Shown here one piece after another: positions 46,597 through 55,250 of a stretch of DNA of 64,000 nt; position 1 is the first letter of the stretch; each line of letters starts with the position of its first letter. The DNA is taken from NCBI RefSeq assembly GCF_029433445.1, contig NZ_JAQTIC010000001.1:1-64000 (forward strand). The letters run 5' to 3'. The stretch comes from Lactobacillus sp. ESL0701. GTDB taxonomy: Bacteria; Bacillota; Bacilli; Lactobacillales; Lactobacillaceae. A program made the position numbers and the translations under genes. Under the pieces are notes generated by a model. It did no database searches. It was not told the DNA's origin and saw only the letters and a program-made list of their open reading frames with translations.

Positions 46597-47919
46597 TTAC
46601 ATGTTTGTAACTAAGAAGAAAACAACGAAAACAACAAACAGAATATACATCATTGGTGAAACTTTTTTTGACTGTTTAGAAGCAATCATTGTAATTGGGT
46701 AGGCAATCATACCTAAGGCTAATCCATCAGAAATACTGTAGGTCAGCGGCATACCAACAACTGTTAAAAAGGCAGGTAAGGCAATTTCAAATTTTTCCCA
46801 ATGGATTTTTTTTAAATTGCCAGCCATTAAGACGCCGACAATAATTAGTGCTGGTGCAGTAACCGTTGTTGGAATAACTGCTAGTAGTGGACTGAAAATC
46901 ATACTAATTAAGAATAGAATACCAACAAAAATTGCGGTTAATCCTGTGCGACCGCCCATTGCGATTCCGGCACTAGATTCAACTGAAGTTCCTAGAGGGG
47001 CTGTTCCAAGAATAGCTCCTTCAACCATCGCGGCAGAATCTGATAAAAATGCGCGGCCAATCCGTGGAATTTTACCATTTTTATCAACCATGCCTGCTTG
47101 TTCAGTCATTCCAATTAAGGTACCAGCAGTGTCAAAGAAGGTAACTAGCAGGAAGGTTAGAACAACCATGAATAGTTGCGGTGTATTAATATCTTTTAAA
47201 TGAAAAATTGCTTGACCAAAGGTTGGCGCAATGCTTGGTGCACTGGCGATAATCCCTTTAGGCAGGGCAATTTGCCCGATCATGATACCGAACACGGCAG
47301 TTACAACCATGCCGATAAAGATAGAACCGGGAATATTCATTGCCATTAAGACAACGGTTAGGGTTAACCCGAATAAGGTGATCCAGACAGCGGGTGAATT
47401 AAATTTGCCTAAAGTTACAAGATTAGAATCACTGTTAACGATCAGCTTGCCGTTCTGCAAGCCAATAAAGGCAATAAACAGACCGATTCCGGCAGAAATT
47501 GCGTATTTTAAGTCTTGCGGAATGGCATCAACTACTTTTTCGCGCAATTTAAGGATAGTAATTAGAACAAACAAAACCGAAGCAACTAAAACGGCAGCTA
47601 AGGCAGTTTGCCAGTTAATGTGCATCCCGCCACAGACGTTATAAGCAAAAAAAGCAGCACTGCCAAGTGTTGGTGCTAAGGCAACTGGATAGTTAGCAAC
47701 TAACCCCATGATAAAGCAGCCAATTGCGATCGAAATCGCGGTAACCGTAAAGGCAGCACCTTTATCAATGCCAGCTGCGTGCAGAATGTTCGGGTTAACA
47801 AAAAGGATGTAGGAGAGGCTGACAAAAGTGGTTAATGCAGCGATTAATTCACGTTTGACAGTGGTATGAGCATCGTTTAAATGAAAGACTTTTTCTAGTG
47901 TCGTCATTTTTTCCTCCAA
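46597..47919 (-). CDS. NCS2-family guanine/hypoxanthine permease (copy 1)
   Basis: 440 aa with about twelve to fourteen membrane segments. FVSLSYILFVNP at the start and FFDTAGTLIGMTEQ and SSAGIAMGGRTGLTA identify the AzgA/PbuG purine-permease subgroup. It imports adenine, guanine or hypoxanthine with a proton for salvage. It is a paralogue of the next gene upstream (48041-49348), and the two are separated by a terminator, so they are independently transcribed. Confidence 0.92.
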   Translation of the reverse strand: MEEKMTTLEKVFHLNDAHTTVKRELIAALTTFVSLSYILFVNPNILHAAGIDKGAAFTVTAISIAIGCFIMGLVANYPVALAPTLGSAAFFAYNVCGGMHINWQTALAAVLVASVLFVLITILKLREKVVDAIPQDLKYAISAGIGLFIAFIGLQNGKLIVNSDSNLVTLGKFNSPAVWITLFGLTLTVVLMAMNIPGSIFIGMVVTAVFGIMIGQIALPKGIIASAPSIAPTFGQAIFHLKDINTPQLFMVVLTFLLVTFFDTAGTLIGMTEQAGMVDKNGKIPRIGRAFLSDSAAMVEGAILGTAPLGTSVESSAGIAMGGRTGLTAIFVGILFLISMIFSPLLAVIPTTVTAPALIIVGVLMAGNLKKIHWEKFEIALPAFLTVVGMPLTYSISDGLALGMIAYPITMIASKQSKKVSPMMYILFVVFVVFFLVTNM

Positions 47920-47991
47920 AATATTAAATTAAAAAGAACTAATGTAAATAGTATATAACTAAACTGCTAACTTTTACACGTTTAGAAAACA

Positions 47992-48022
47992 AAAAAGAAC
48001 AAATCATGTGATTCGTTCTTTT
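47992..48022 (-). terminator. terminator downstream of the second purine permease gene
   Basis: AAAGAAC...GTTCTTT hairpin with ATCA/TGAT in the stem; minus-strand T run. Confidence 0.75.
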
Positions 48023-48040
48023 CAAAGTTGAAGTATTTAT

Positions 48041-49348
48041 TTAGAAATTTAATACCCAAAGGAAGAAGATAAAGACGAAGAATAGTAGCCACATCATTGG
48101 TGTTACTTCCTTACCACGTTTAGCGGCAACCATACAGATTGGGTAAGTAATTAGACCTAGGGCAAGTCCATCAGAAATTGAATAAGTTAGCGGCATACCA
48201 ATTAAAATTAGGAAGGCAGGTACCGCAATTTCCATTTTATTCCAATGGATGTGAGCCGTATTTTGCGCCATTAGGACGCCGACAATAATTAATGCTGGTG
48301 CTGTTACGTGAGTGGTAAATAAGCCAAGCAGCGGGCTAAAAATCATTGAAATCAAGAAGAAAATAGCAACAAAGACAGCAGTTAAACCAGTTCTACCACC
48401 GACCGCAATTCCGGCGCTTGATTCAACAAATGCACCGATAGGTGAGGTACCCAAGACAGAACCAACCATCATCGCGGTTGAGTCAGAAGCTAAAGCCTTA
48501 CCAACTCGTGGCATCTTGTTGTCCTTCATAAAGCCAGCCTGTTGAGCTAAGCCAATTAAAGTTCCGGCAGTATCAAAGAAGGTAACTAGTAAGAACGTTA
48601 AGACGACAACCCACATTTGCAATGAATTGATGTCTTTCACGTGAAAGACGGCTTGACCGAAGGTTGGTGCAATGCTTGGTGCCATAGAAATTATTTTAGT
48701 AGGTAGTGAAATTTGACCGGTAACAACGCCAAAGATAGCTGCTAATACCATCCCGATAAAAATTGCACCGGGAACATTCAAAATCATCAAAATAACAGTA
48801 ACAATTAAGCCGAAGATGGTAATCCAGACAGCTGGATCATGAAGCGAGCCTAAGCCGACTAAAGTAGACTTGTTGCCGACGATTAGACCACCGTCTTGCA
48901 TTCCCAAGAAGGCAATGAATAGACCAATACCAGAAGAAATAGCGAATTTTAAGTCAGCTGGAATAGCATTGATAATTTTTTCGCGTAATTTAAACAAAGT
49001 AATTAAAATGAAGATGATTGATGCTACAAACACTGCAGCCAGTGCGGTTTCCCATGAAACATGCATGCCCACACAAACCGTATAAGCAAAGAAAGCGTTA
49101 ATTCCAAGAGCTGGTGCTTCACCAATTGGATAATTAGCGACAATCCCCATAATTGCGGTTCCTAGTGCGCTGGCTAGAGCGGTTGATGTGAAGACCGCCC
49201 CAGTATTCATGCCACTTGCACCTAAGACGCTTGGATTAACAAACAGGATGTATGACATACTGATAAAAGTAGTTAGGCCAGCAAGAAATTCAACTTTAAT
49301 GCTAGTGTTATATTTGTCGAGTTGAAAATAACTCTTGATAAAATTCAT
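48041..49348 (-). CDS. NCS2-family guanine/hypoxanthine permease (copy 2)
   Basis: 435 aa, same family and layout as the neighbour (FISMSYILFVNPSVLGA, FFDTAGTLIGLAQQAG, SSAGIAVGGRTGLTA). The two differ through much of their length, so they are probably not recent duplicates and may prefer different purines. A GGGAGAGAG ribosome binding site precedes the ATG. The leader contains a 9-bp inverted repeat (49372-49380 / 49430-49438). Confidence 0.92.
   Translation of the reverse strand: MNFIKSYFQLDKYNTSIKVEFLAGLTTFISMSYILFVNPSVLGASGMNTGAVFTSTALASALGTAIMGIVANYPIGEAPALGINAFFAYTVCVGMHVSWETALAAVFVASIIFILITLFKLREKIINAIPADLKFAISSGIGLFIAFLGMQDGGLIVGNKSTLVGLGSLHDPAVWITIFGLIVTVILMILNVPGAIFIGMVLAAIFGVVTGQISLPTKIISMAPSIAPTFGQAVFHVKDINSLQMWVVVLTFLLVTFFDTAGTLIGLAQQAGFMKDNKMPRVGKALASDSTAMMVGSVLGTSPIGAFVESSAGIAVGGRTGLTAVFVAIFFLISMIFSPLLGLFTTHVTAPALIIVGVLMAQNTAHIHWNKMEIAVPAFLILIGMPLTYSISDGLALGLITYPICMVAAKRGKEVTPMMWLLFFVFIFFLWVLNF
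48633..48648. other. degenerate parS-like palindrome (TCTTTCACGTGAAAGA)
   Basis: Perfect palindrome that differs from TGTTTCACGTGAAACA only at the second base of each arm. It is inside the second permease gene, where codons for Phe-His-Val-Lys-Asp give this run, so coincidence is possible. Confidence 0.3.
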
Positions 49349-49352
49349 TATC

Positions 49353-49440
49353 TCTCTCCCACAGATTAATGTTCGTGTTTAAAATTTAACTTTCGACTAT
49401 TTAAGTCTATCACTCTGAAAAATAATTGCAAACACGAATT
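49353..49440 (-). promoter_or_regulatory. purine-permease leader with inverted repeat
   Basis: TTCGTGTTT and AAACACGAA (49372-49380, 49430-49438) could close a 49-nt domain containing the stem GACT/AGTC. AAACACGAA also resembles a PurR box (AWWWCCGAACWWT) in both arms, at about 11 of 13 positions. No purine-riboswitch core is recognised. A structured RNA and a PurR operator are competing explanations. Confidence 0.35.
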
Positions 49441-49562
49441 ATCTGAGCGAATATTTTGCTAAAGGGTAATTATCGCTTGCTAATCATGATTGACCTGAAC
49501 TAGTGATAATCGTTAAAATATAGTCAATTATTAGTAACTAAAGAAATGGTTAAGGAGAAATT

Positions 49563-50357
49563 ATGGCAAAACTACTTTTTTCGGATATTGACGGCACCTT
49601 GCTCAACTCGGAACTGCAAGTAACACCTAAAACTCGAGATGCAATTCGTAGACAAGTAATTAAAGGCAATATTTTTGTGCCAGTATCTGGTCGCATGCCG
49701 CAAGCGATTATGACTGCGGCGGGACAAATTATGAACAGTTGTCCGCTGGTTGCCTACAATGGTGCTTTAGTTTTAGATGAAATGGGGCGACCGCTAAATT
49801 CGCAGTTCATGACTGCCGATCAAGCTGTCGAGATCTGTCGGTATGTTGAAGAGAAGAACAATGGCACTGTTTGGAATGTTTACAGCGGCTATAATTGGTA
49901 CTATTTCCCGGGAAATAATCATGAATTAGTTGAACAAGAGGAGAGAAAAGTTGGTGTTAAAGCAATGCCGAGTTCAATAACTCAAGTTGAAAAGCTTCAA
50001 GGAGTACACAAAGTATTGATTATGGGCGTGCCACAATTATTGGACGAAGAGCAAGTAGAATTAAAAGTAAAATACCCAGAATTATATATTGTTAAATCTG
50101 CACCTAATTTGTTGGAAGTAATGATTAAGGGTGTTTCAAAAGGTAAGGGTATTGAAATTTTGGCGCAGGAGTTTAATGTTAAACTGGTTGATTGCTGGGC
50201 TTTTGGTGATAATTATAATGATGAAACGATGTTAGAAACGGTTGGCCATCCAATATTATTAGGTAATGCACCGGAAGATTTAAAGACAAAATTTGAAGTA
50301 ATTACCCAAGATAATAATCATGATGGTATTGCTACAGTTTTGGCTCAATTAGATTAA
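49563..50357 (+). CDS. Cof-type HAD phosphatase
   Basis: 264 aa. HAD motif I DIDGTLLNS near residue 8, motif II SGRM, and GDNYNDETML (motif IV) define the Cof/YbjI type IIB phosphatases that dephosphorylate sugar phosphates, FMN, PLP or related metabolites. The substrate is not known. GGAG precedes the ATG. Its stop codon abuts the convergent substrate-binding-protein gene without an intervening terminator. Confidence 0.88.
   Translation: MAKLLFSDIDGTLLNSELQVTPKTRDAIRRQVIKGNIFVPVSGRMPQAIMTAAGQIMNSCPLVAYNGALVLDEMGRPLNSQFMTADQAVEICRYVEEKNNGTVWNVYSGYNWYYFPGNNHELVEQEERKVGVKAMPSSITQVEKLQGVHKVLIMGVPQLLDEEQVELKVKYPELYIVKSAPNLLEVMIKGVSKGKGIEILAQEFNVKLVDCWAFGDNYNDETMLETVGHPILLGNAPEDLKTKFEVITQDNNHDGIATVLAQLD
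49903..49916. other. Noc-binding-like site 3 (exact consensus)
   Basis: ATTTCCCGGGAAAT is a perfect match to the Bacillus Noc-binding consensus. It lies inside the Cof-type phosphatase gene. Confidence 0.65.
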
Positions 50358-51203
50358 TTATTTCTTCAATAACGGCGTATCAGCAGCCGAGCCAAACCAT
50401 TTGCGATTAATTTTAGCTAGGGTGCCATTTTGAGCCAACTTATCTAAACCAGCGTTAATTTTGTTTCGTAAAGTTGTGTCGCTTTTTCTCATGCCGACAC
50501 CAAAGGCATCTTTAGGAAATGGTCCGTGAATGACAGTAAAGTCATCTGGGTGCTTTTGCCGAGAAATATAGTAGTTAGCGTAGGTACTATCGATTAATAA
50601 TCCCTGAATTCGGCCGGCATTTAAGTCAATAAAGGCATTGGTAAAGGAATCATACAGGACAGGATCATGATTTTTGATGCGATTTTTAAGTAATTGAGGT
50701 TGTTTCATAATGTCGTTATAGCCAGAAGAACCTGTTTGTGCGCCCAATGTTTTTCCAGTCATATCGGCATAAGAATTAATATGGCTTTTACGTTTGGTTA
50801 CTAGCAGCTGCTCGCTATATAAGTAAGTTTTGCTAAAGCCAACCTTTGCTTGTCGTTCAGGTGTCTTACTAAAGCCATTCCAAATTAAGTCAATGGTTCC
50901 ATTTTTTAGTTCAGTGGTATTCATTGACCAGTCAATTGTCTGGAAGCTAACTCGCATATTGTACAATTTGAAAACTGCTTTGGCTAGATCAACATCATAA
51001 CCGATTAATTGTCCGTTTTTTTGGCGAAAACCCATTGGTACAAAGGTGTCATCAACGCCAACAGTTACGTAACCGCGTTTCTCTAATCTTTGCCAATTAT
51101 CGGTTTGGCTGGCTCTTTTACCAACCGAAACATCGCTGCAACCAGTAAGGAAAATGCCACAACAAAAAATTATTATGAGAGTGAAAAGATTTTTACGTTT
51201 CAC
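50358..51203 (-). CDS. amino-acid ABC transporter, substrate-binding lipoprotein
   Basis: 281 aa. A lipoprotein signal with lipobox LTGC (Cys about residue 22) is followed by a family-3 solute-binding domain (PF00497; GYDVDLAKAVF, WNGFSKTPERQ). It captures a polar amino acid outside the cell and delivers it to the permease encoded upstream. The operon leader is a T-box, which indicates regulation by uncharged tRNA. It is the third gene of permease-ATPase-SBP. Confidence 0.9.
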   Translation of the reverse strand: MKRKNLFTLIIIFCCGIFLTGCSDVSVGKRASQTDNWQRLEKRGYVTVGVDDTFVPMGFRQKNGQLIGYDVDLAKAVFKLYNMRVSFQTIDWSMNTTELKNGTIDLIWNGFSKTPERQAKVGFSKTYLYSEQLLVTKRKSHINSYADMTGKTLGAQTGSSGYNDIMKQPQLLKNRIKNHDPVLYDSFTNAFIDLNAGRIQGLLIDSTYANYYISRQKHPDDFTVIHGPFPKDAFGVGMRKSDTTLRNKINAGLDKLAQNGTLAKINRKWFGSAADTPLLKK

Positions 51204-51857
51204 TTAATTTGACCTCCTTTGGCTGAGATCAGTAACAGTAAATGTTGTATCTGCAACATCCTTGGCAAAATCCATGTCGTGAGTAACGATAATTTGCGTC
51301 ATGTTTTCTTCACGCTTTAATTTTAGGATTATTTCGGCAACAGTACCACGCAAAGCGGGGTCAAGGGCTGAAGTTGGTTCATCATAACAAAGAATTTGCG
51401 GCTTCATGGCTAGAGCGCGAGCAATTGCCACTCGTTGCTGCTGACCACCAGAAAGCTGCGCAGGATAGAGTTGTTCTTTACCAGCTAAATTTAGCCGCTC
51501 AAGTAATTTTTGGGCTTGTTCTTCAGCGGCTTTTTTGGCTTTTTTAAGGGCTAGAATTGGCGCCAATGTAATGTTATCTAGGACGGTTAAATTAGGGAAT
51601 AATTGGTAATCCTGAAAGACAACGCCAATTATTTGACTGCTATCAGCTGGTTTTGCCGGATTGAATTCTTGCCCGTCCCATAAGAATTTACCGGAATCAA
51701 TATTTTCTAGTCCGCTTAAACACCGCAATAAGGTCGTTTTACCAGCTCCTGATGGTCCGACAATCGCTAAAATTTGCCCACTGGGTATGGATAAATTGAC
51801 TTTGTCTAAAATTGTTCGTTGACCAAACTTTTTGGTAATATTTTTGAGTTCTAACAT
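51204..51857 (-). CDS. amino-acid ABC transporter, ATP-binding protein
   Basis: 217 aa. Walker A GPSGAGKTT, signature LSGGQQQRVAIARAL, Walker B ILCYDEPTSALD and the H-loop VTHD are intact. It powers uptake by the adjacent permease. Its stop codon abuts the SBP start, and 14 nt separate it from the permease gene. Confidence 0.93.
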   Translation of the reverse strand: MLELKNITKKFGQRTILDKVNLSIPSGQILAIVGPSGAGKTTLLRCLSGLENIDSGKFLWDGQEFNPAKPADSSQIIGVVFQDYQLFPNLTVLDNITLAPILALKKAKKAAEEQAQKLLERLNLAGKEQLYPAQLSGGQQQRVAIARALAMKPQILCYDEPTSALDPALRGTVAEIILKLKREENMTQIIVTHDMDFAKDVADTTFTVTDLSQRRSN

Positions 51858-51871
51858 CTAATTACCTCCAA

Positions 51872-52513
51872 TTATTTCCATTTGGAATAATTATTTTCAA
51901 TTTTCTTTAAAAGATAAGATGCAATTCCTGTCATTGCAAGATAGATAACGCCAACTAAAACTAATGGAACTAGGGTAACATCGCGTGCAGTAGCTACATT
52001 TCCAGCCCGCAGGAGGTCGCCAAGTCCAATAACATAGACTAATGAAGTATCTTTGATTAAGTTGATAACCTCATTGCCAATCGACGGAATAACAATTTTG
52101 ACAACTTGGGGAATGACAATACGTCTTAAAGTTTGCATTTTAGTTAATCGCAGAACCTTAGCACTTTCGTATTGACCCTTGGGGATTGCTTGAAACCCGC
52201 CCCGGAAAATTTCAGCAAAGTAGGCGGCGTAGTTAAGAATGAAGGCAAATAAAGCCGCATCGTAGCGCTGAAAAATGACACCGATAATAGGTAAGCCGTA
52301 AAAAACAAAAATTAATTGCAGTAGTAGCGGCGTTCCCCGCATAATCCAAACGTAAAATTTTAAAAATAGTTGCAAAGGCTTAATATGTGAGATTAGGCCT
52401 AGGCTAATAATAATTCCCAACGGAATAGAAATAATAAGTGTCCAACAAAACAGTGATAAGGTCATTTGCGCTCCCTGAATTAGGGAAGGCAAGATGGCAT
52501 TGATATAATTCAT
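51872..52513 (-). CDS. amino-acid ABC transporter, permease
   Basis: 213 aa with about five membrane segments and the EAA loop (KGQYESAKVLRLTKMQTLRRIVIPQ) that contacts the ATPase. This is the HisMQ/GlnP-type permease for polar amino acids. It is the first gene after the T-box leader. Confidence 0.92.
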   Translation of the reverse strand: MNYINAILPSLIQGAQMTLSLFCWTLIISIPLGIIISLGLISHIKPLQLFLKFYVWIMRGTPLLLQLIFVFYGLPIIGVIFQRYDAALFAFILNYAAYFAEIFRGGFQAIPKGQYESAKVLRLTKMQTLRRIVIPQVVKIVIPSIGNEVINLIKDTSLVYVIGLGDLLRAGNVATARDVTLVPLVLVGVIYLAMTGIASYLLKKIENNYSKWK

Positions 52514-52533
52514 GGCATTTCTCCTTATATAAT

Positions 52534-52683
52534 AAAAACGTCCCCTTAGACTTCAGTCTAAGAGGACGTTTAATCGTGGTTCCACCTCAATTTGCTATTT
52601 GCTCACGCAAATAGTCTCAGTCAGTTCAATCTTATACGCAAGATTGAACTGTAGTGATAACGGGACTGCCGGAATTTCTTATT
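52534..52683 (-). promoter_or_regulatory. T-box unit B (proximal antiterminator/terminator)
   Basis: Proximal copy of a 150-nt module with the conserved CCGTTATC, a long stem, the T-box GAGGTGGAACCACG (52588-52575) and a strong terminator (52571-52534). It has no specifier stem of its own and closely resembles unit A (52692-52841), so it appears to be a duplication of the 3' half of a T-box riboswitch. Confidence 0.85.
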
Positions 52684-52691
52684 TGTAAGAA

Positions 52692-52942
52692 GAAAAAAGC
52701 CGCCTTCTTAGACAATTTGTCTAAGAGGACGACTTAACGCGATTCCACCTCAATTTGCTATTTACTCACGTGAATAGCCTCAGTCAGTTTAACAATAAAA
52801 TGGAAAACTGAGGTGATAACGGTACCGCCGGAATTTCTTACATTATTTAGAAAAACGGTTCGCAGGTGTGATTCGTATTAGGCACTTTATGTCTTCACAG
52901 CAACTGACACTCTCTGGTAAGTCCTAAATATTACTAGTCTGC
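52692..52942 (-). promoter_or_regulatory. T-box riboswitch with stem I and unit A
   Basis: Stem I spans 52942-52862 (GCAG/CTGC base, AGTA loop-E motif, GAA preceding the specifier, distal GTGAA). The antiterminator/terminator unit A spans 52841-52692, with the T-box GAGGTGGAATCGCG. T-boxes sense uncharged tRNA and permit read-through. The specifier reads GAA-TCA-CAC; depending on register it is TCA (Ser), CAC (His) or ATC (Ile). The UGGN base is A, which does not clearly fit any of these. A polar amino-acid (perhaps histidine) transporter is plausible. Confidence 0.85.
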
Positions 52943-52967
52943 TCATAACCTTTTTAATTTTCTTTTA

Positions 52968-52995
52968 ATTATAACTGCTTAATTCGATAAGTCAA
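52968..52995 (-). promoter_or_regulatory. promoter of the T-box/ABC-transporter operon
   Basis: TTGACT (52995-52990), 16 bp, TATAAT (52973-52968). It is embedded in the inverted repeat that also ends the deoxyguanosine kinase gene. Confidence 0.7.
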
Positions 52996-53011
52996 GCAGT
53001 TATAATTAAAG

Positions 53012-53698
53012 CTACTTGGAAATTTTGATATCTGTTGGCTTATCCCATGACTCAGGTAATTTACCAACTTCCTTTAATTTGGCTACGATTTGGTCTAAGA
53101 CAGTTTTACGTGCATTTTCATCGGTCATAAAGTCAAGACTATCGCCATCAATCTCCATTTTAGGTGAGTAGTCGTACTTTTCATACCATGGCTTGTAATA
53201 GCGCAAAAGACGTTTGTAATAGTCTTCAAGAGTTGCATCATAGCTAAGCTGTTCATAAGGACGACCACGTTTTTGAATTCGGTTGATCATCGTTTCGTAA
53301 GAAACATTGATATGAACTAACAGATCAGGGTTCTTTTTCGGCATATGAGTAAGCTCACGCATCATATTATTTAATAGTTCATAATATGTGTCCACTTCTT
53401 CTGGAGTTGCCCGCCCAATATCAGCGTTCATTTGGAAGAAGAGGGCATCTTCATAAATTGACCGATCTAGAACATTGTTGTCTTCTGTTAAAGCATTTTT
53501 AATACTGCGAAAACGTGTATTTAAGAAAAACACCTGCAATAGAAAAGCATATTTTTTAGGATCAGCGTAAAAAAGCGGTAAAACAGGGTTGTCATCAACG
53601 CTTTCGTAAAAAGGCTTGGTACCTAAATAATCTGCTAAAATACTGGTTAGACTGGATTTACCGGCTCCAATTGGCCCGCTTAAAACAATAACTGTCAT
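53012..53698 (-). CDS. dgk: deoxyguanosine kinase
   Basis: 228 aa from ATG 53698 (AGAAGGAA ribosome binding site). The P-loop [20 protein letters not shown] (catalytic and Lid-proximal), and IQKRGRPYE Lid motif match deoxynucleoside kinases. The C-terminal ESWDKPTDIKI tail closely matches L. acidophilus R-26 deoxyguanosine kinase. It phosphorylates deoxyguanosine for dGTP salvage. In strain R-26 the enzyme forms a heterodimer with deoxyadenosine kinase, encoded directly upstream here. Confidence 0.9.
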   Translation of the reverse strand: MTVIVLSGPIGAGKSSLTSILADYLGTKPFYESVDDNPVLPLFYADPKKYAFLLQVFFLNTRFRSIKNALTEDNNVLDRSIYEDALFFQMNADIGRATPEEVDTYYELLNNMMRELTHMPKKNPDLLVHINVSYETMINRIQKRGRPYEQLSYDATLEDYYKRLLRYYKPWYEKYDYSPKMEIDGDSLDFMTDENARKTVLDQIVAKLKEVGKLPESWDKPTDIKISK

Positions 53699-53710
53699 CA
53701 CGTTCCTTCT

Positions 53711-54361
53711 TTATTTTAAATTACCTATTTCGCGCAATTTGTCATCAATTTGCCGCAAAACTTTTTGTTTAGCATCTTCATCGATAATGAAATCGAATTT
53801 ATCGCCATCAATTGCCATTTTAGGGGAAGCATTGTAATTTTTATACCACGGCTCATAATAGCGAATAAGGCGTGCGTAATAGTCTTTTAGACTAGGGTCT
53901 GTACTGATTTGTTCATAAGAGCGACCGCGCTTTTTAATGCGTTTGAGCATTGTTTCCAGCGATACATGAATGTAAATGAGTAAATCCGGTTTTTTACTTG
54001 GATTGCCAGGAGTATCTTCCATCATGTTTTCGAGCAGACCGTCGTAAATTTGAAATTCTGTAGGATCAGCGACGTTACTGTCCGCGTTCATTTTGAAAAA
54101 GAGGGCATCTTCATAAATTGACCGGTCTGAAACACTATTTTTTTCTTTAACTGCTTGATTGATCTGTGCTATCCGGTGGTTGAGCAAGTAGATATTGAGC
54201 AAAAACGTATATCGCTTCATGTCCTTGTAATACAGAGGAAGAACAGGGTTGCTGTCGACTCCCTCATAGAAGGCTTGAGTACCTAAATGTTCAGCTAAAA
54301 TACTGGTTAAACTGGATTTACCGGCTCCAATTGGCCCGCTTAAAACAATAACTTGAATCAC
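53711..54361 (-). CDS. dak: deoxyadenosine kinase
   Basis: 216 aa from GTG 54361 (AAGAAAG ribosome binding site); an upstream ATG frame adds seven residues and lacks one. P-loop [20 protein letters not shown] and [10 protein letters not shown] Lid motif are shared with the partner. Features such as [20 protein letters not shown] match L. acidophilus R-26 deoxyadenosine kinase. Adjacent genes encode the heterodimer subunits that salvage deoxynucleosides in strains short of ribonucleotide reduction. Confidence 0.9.
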   Translation of the reverse strand: MIQVIVLSGPIGAGKSSLTSILAEHLGTQAFYEGVDSNPVLPLYYKDMKRYTFLLNIYLLNHRIAQINQAVKEKNSVSDRSIYEDALFFKMNADSNVADPTEFQIYDGLLENMMEDTPGNPSKKPDLLIYIHVSLETMLKRIKKRGRSYEQISTDPSLKDYYARLIRYYEPWYKNYNASPKMAIDGDKFDFIIDEDAKQKVLRQIDDKLREIGNLK

Positions 54362-54542
54362 GCTCTTTCTTAAATACAACATATTGATACTTAATAAGTT
54401 TAATACGAGATGTAGGGGTAAAACAAGGGAAAAGTTAATTAAACTGGTTACATAAATGTCAAGTGATTTTGTATATTGCAGAGCAAAAAAATATTTGTTT
54501 TGCTAATATTATATATTTGTATATAATATATTGAAGCGTGAG

Positions 54543-54558
54543 TGTTACACATGAAACA
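54543..54558. other. parS-like site 4 (TGTTACACATGAAACA)
   Basis: parS-like 16-mer with one central substitution. It lies beside the terminator of the secreted-protein gene. Confidence 0.55.
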
Positions 54559-54561
54559 CAA

Positions 54562-54597
54562 AAAACGAGTGAGAATATAATTCTTACTCGTCTCTTT
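54562..54597 (-). terminator. terminator of the secreted protein gene
   Basis: ACGAGT...ACTCGT hairpin (with AGAAT/ATTCT) and T-rich flank on the minus strand. Confidence 0.7.
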
Positions 54598-54611
54598 TTA
54601 TAAAAATAATA

Positions 54612-55250
54612 TTATTTTAGATTAATATCTGAATAAATCATGTCAGTAAATTTAGTTGCAGAATATTTATTGGCTAAGTCTTTGCTCGTGAAGTATTGGT
54701 TGATTACCTTACCATTATCTGGGATTGCTTCAAAAACAACTCTGATAGTTTCACCATCAATCTTTTCATCTTTAACAGTATAAGCAAATCCAACACTAAT
54801 TGATTTTTCGTCGGCTGGACTAAGAATAGTCCATTTAGTCTGATTAATCGTCTTATATGAACCGCGCATTACGTTAGCAAAGGCTTTGGCATGTTTTGAC
54901 TTCCAGCTGCCACTCATTTGCCACGTGTACTTGTTAGTTCCCTTAACTTTGCCGATAACTATGGCCTTAGCTTTTTTACCAGTATATGGCAGAACTAATG
55001 ATGATTTACCTATTTCGAGAGGATCAGGAGTTAAATTGTTGTTGCTGTACCATTTACCTTGTAATTCTTTGGAAAATACAAAAGCCTTTTTAAAGCCATA
55101 TTTAGTACCCTTAGCCGTCTTTTTAACGTCCTTTTTGCCAGTAATATGTGTGGTAGTAGTTTTAGCACTAACCTCGTTTGTAGTGAAGCAGTTGCCTGCT
55201 AAACTTAACGCTGCAACTGATAAACCTAAAATTTTTGCAGTTTTGTTCAT
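54612..55250 (-). CDS. secreted protein of unknown function
   Basis: 212 aa. Residues 1 to about 29 form a Sec signal peptide with a VSA-K cleavage site. The mature part is rich in Lys, Thr and Gly and lacks membrane segments or cell-wall anchors, so it is probably released or loosely wall-bound. I do not recognise a family. Neighbours (deoxynucleoside kinases, a P-loop kinase) do not suggest a job. An RBS AAAGGAT lies before the ATG. Confidence 0.7.
   Translation of the reverse strand: MNKTAKILGLSVAALSLAGNCFTTNEVSAKTTTTHITGKKDVKKTAKGTKYGFKKAFVFSKELQGKWYSNNNLTPDPLEIGKSSLVLPYTGKKAKAIVIGKVKGTNKYTWQMSGSWKSKHAKAFANVMRGSYKTINQTKWTILSPADEKSISVGFAYTVKDEKIDGETIRVVFEAIPDNGKVINQYFTSKDLANKYSATKFTDMIYSDINLK

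Noticed and set aside
46817-47644. Two plus-strand frames of 128 and 137 codons inside the first purine permease gene
   Set aside because: Antisense shadows of a hydrophobic coding sequence with no ribosome binding site or homology.
49353-49440. Purine riboswitch upstream of the second NCS2 permease
   Set aside because: The conserved three-way-junction core is not recognisable; only an unexplained inverted repeat is reported.
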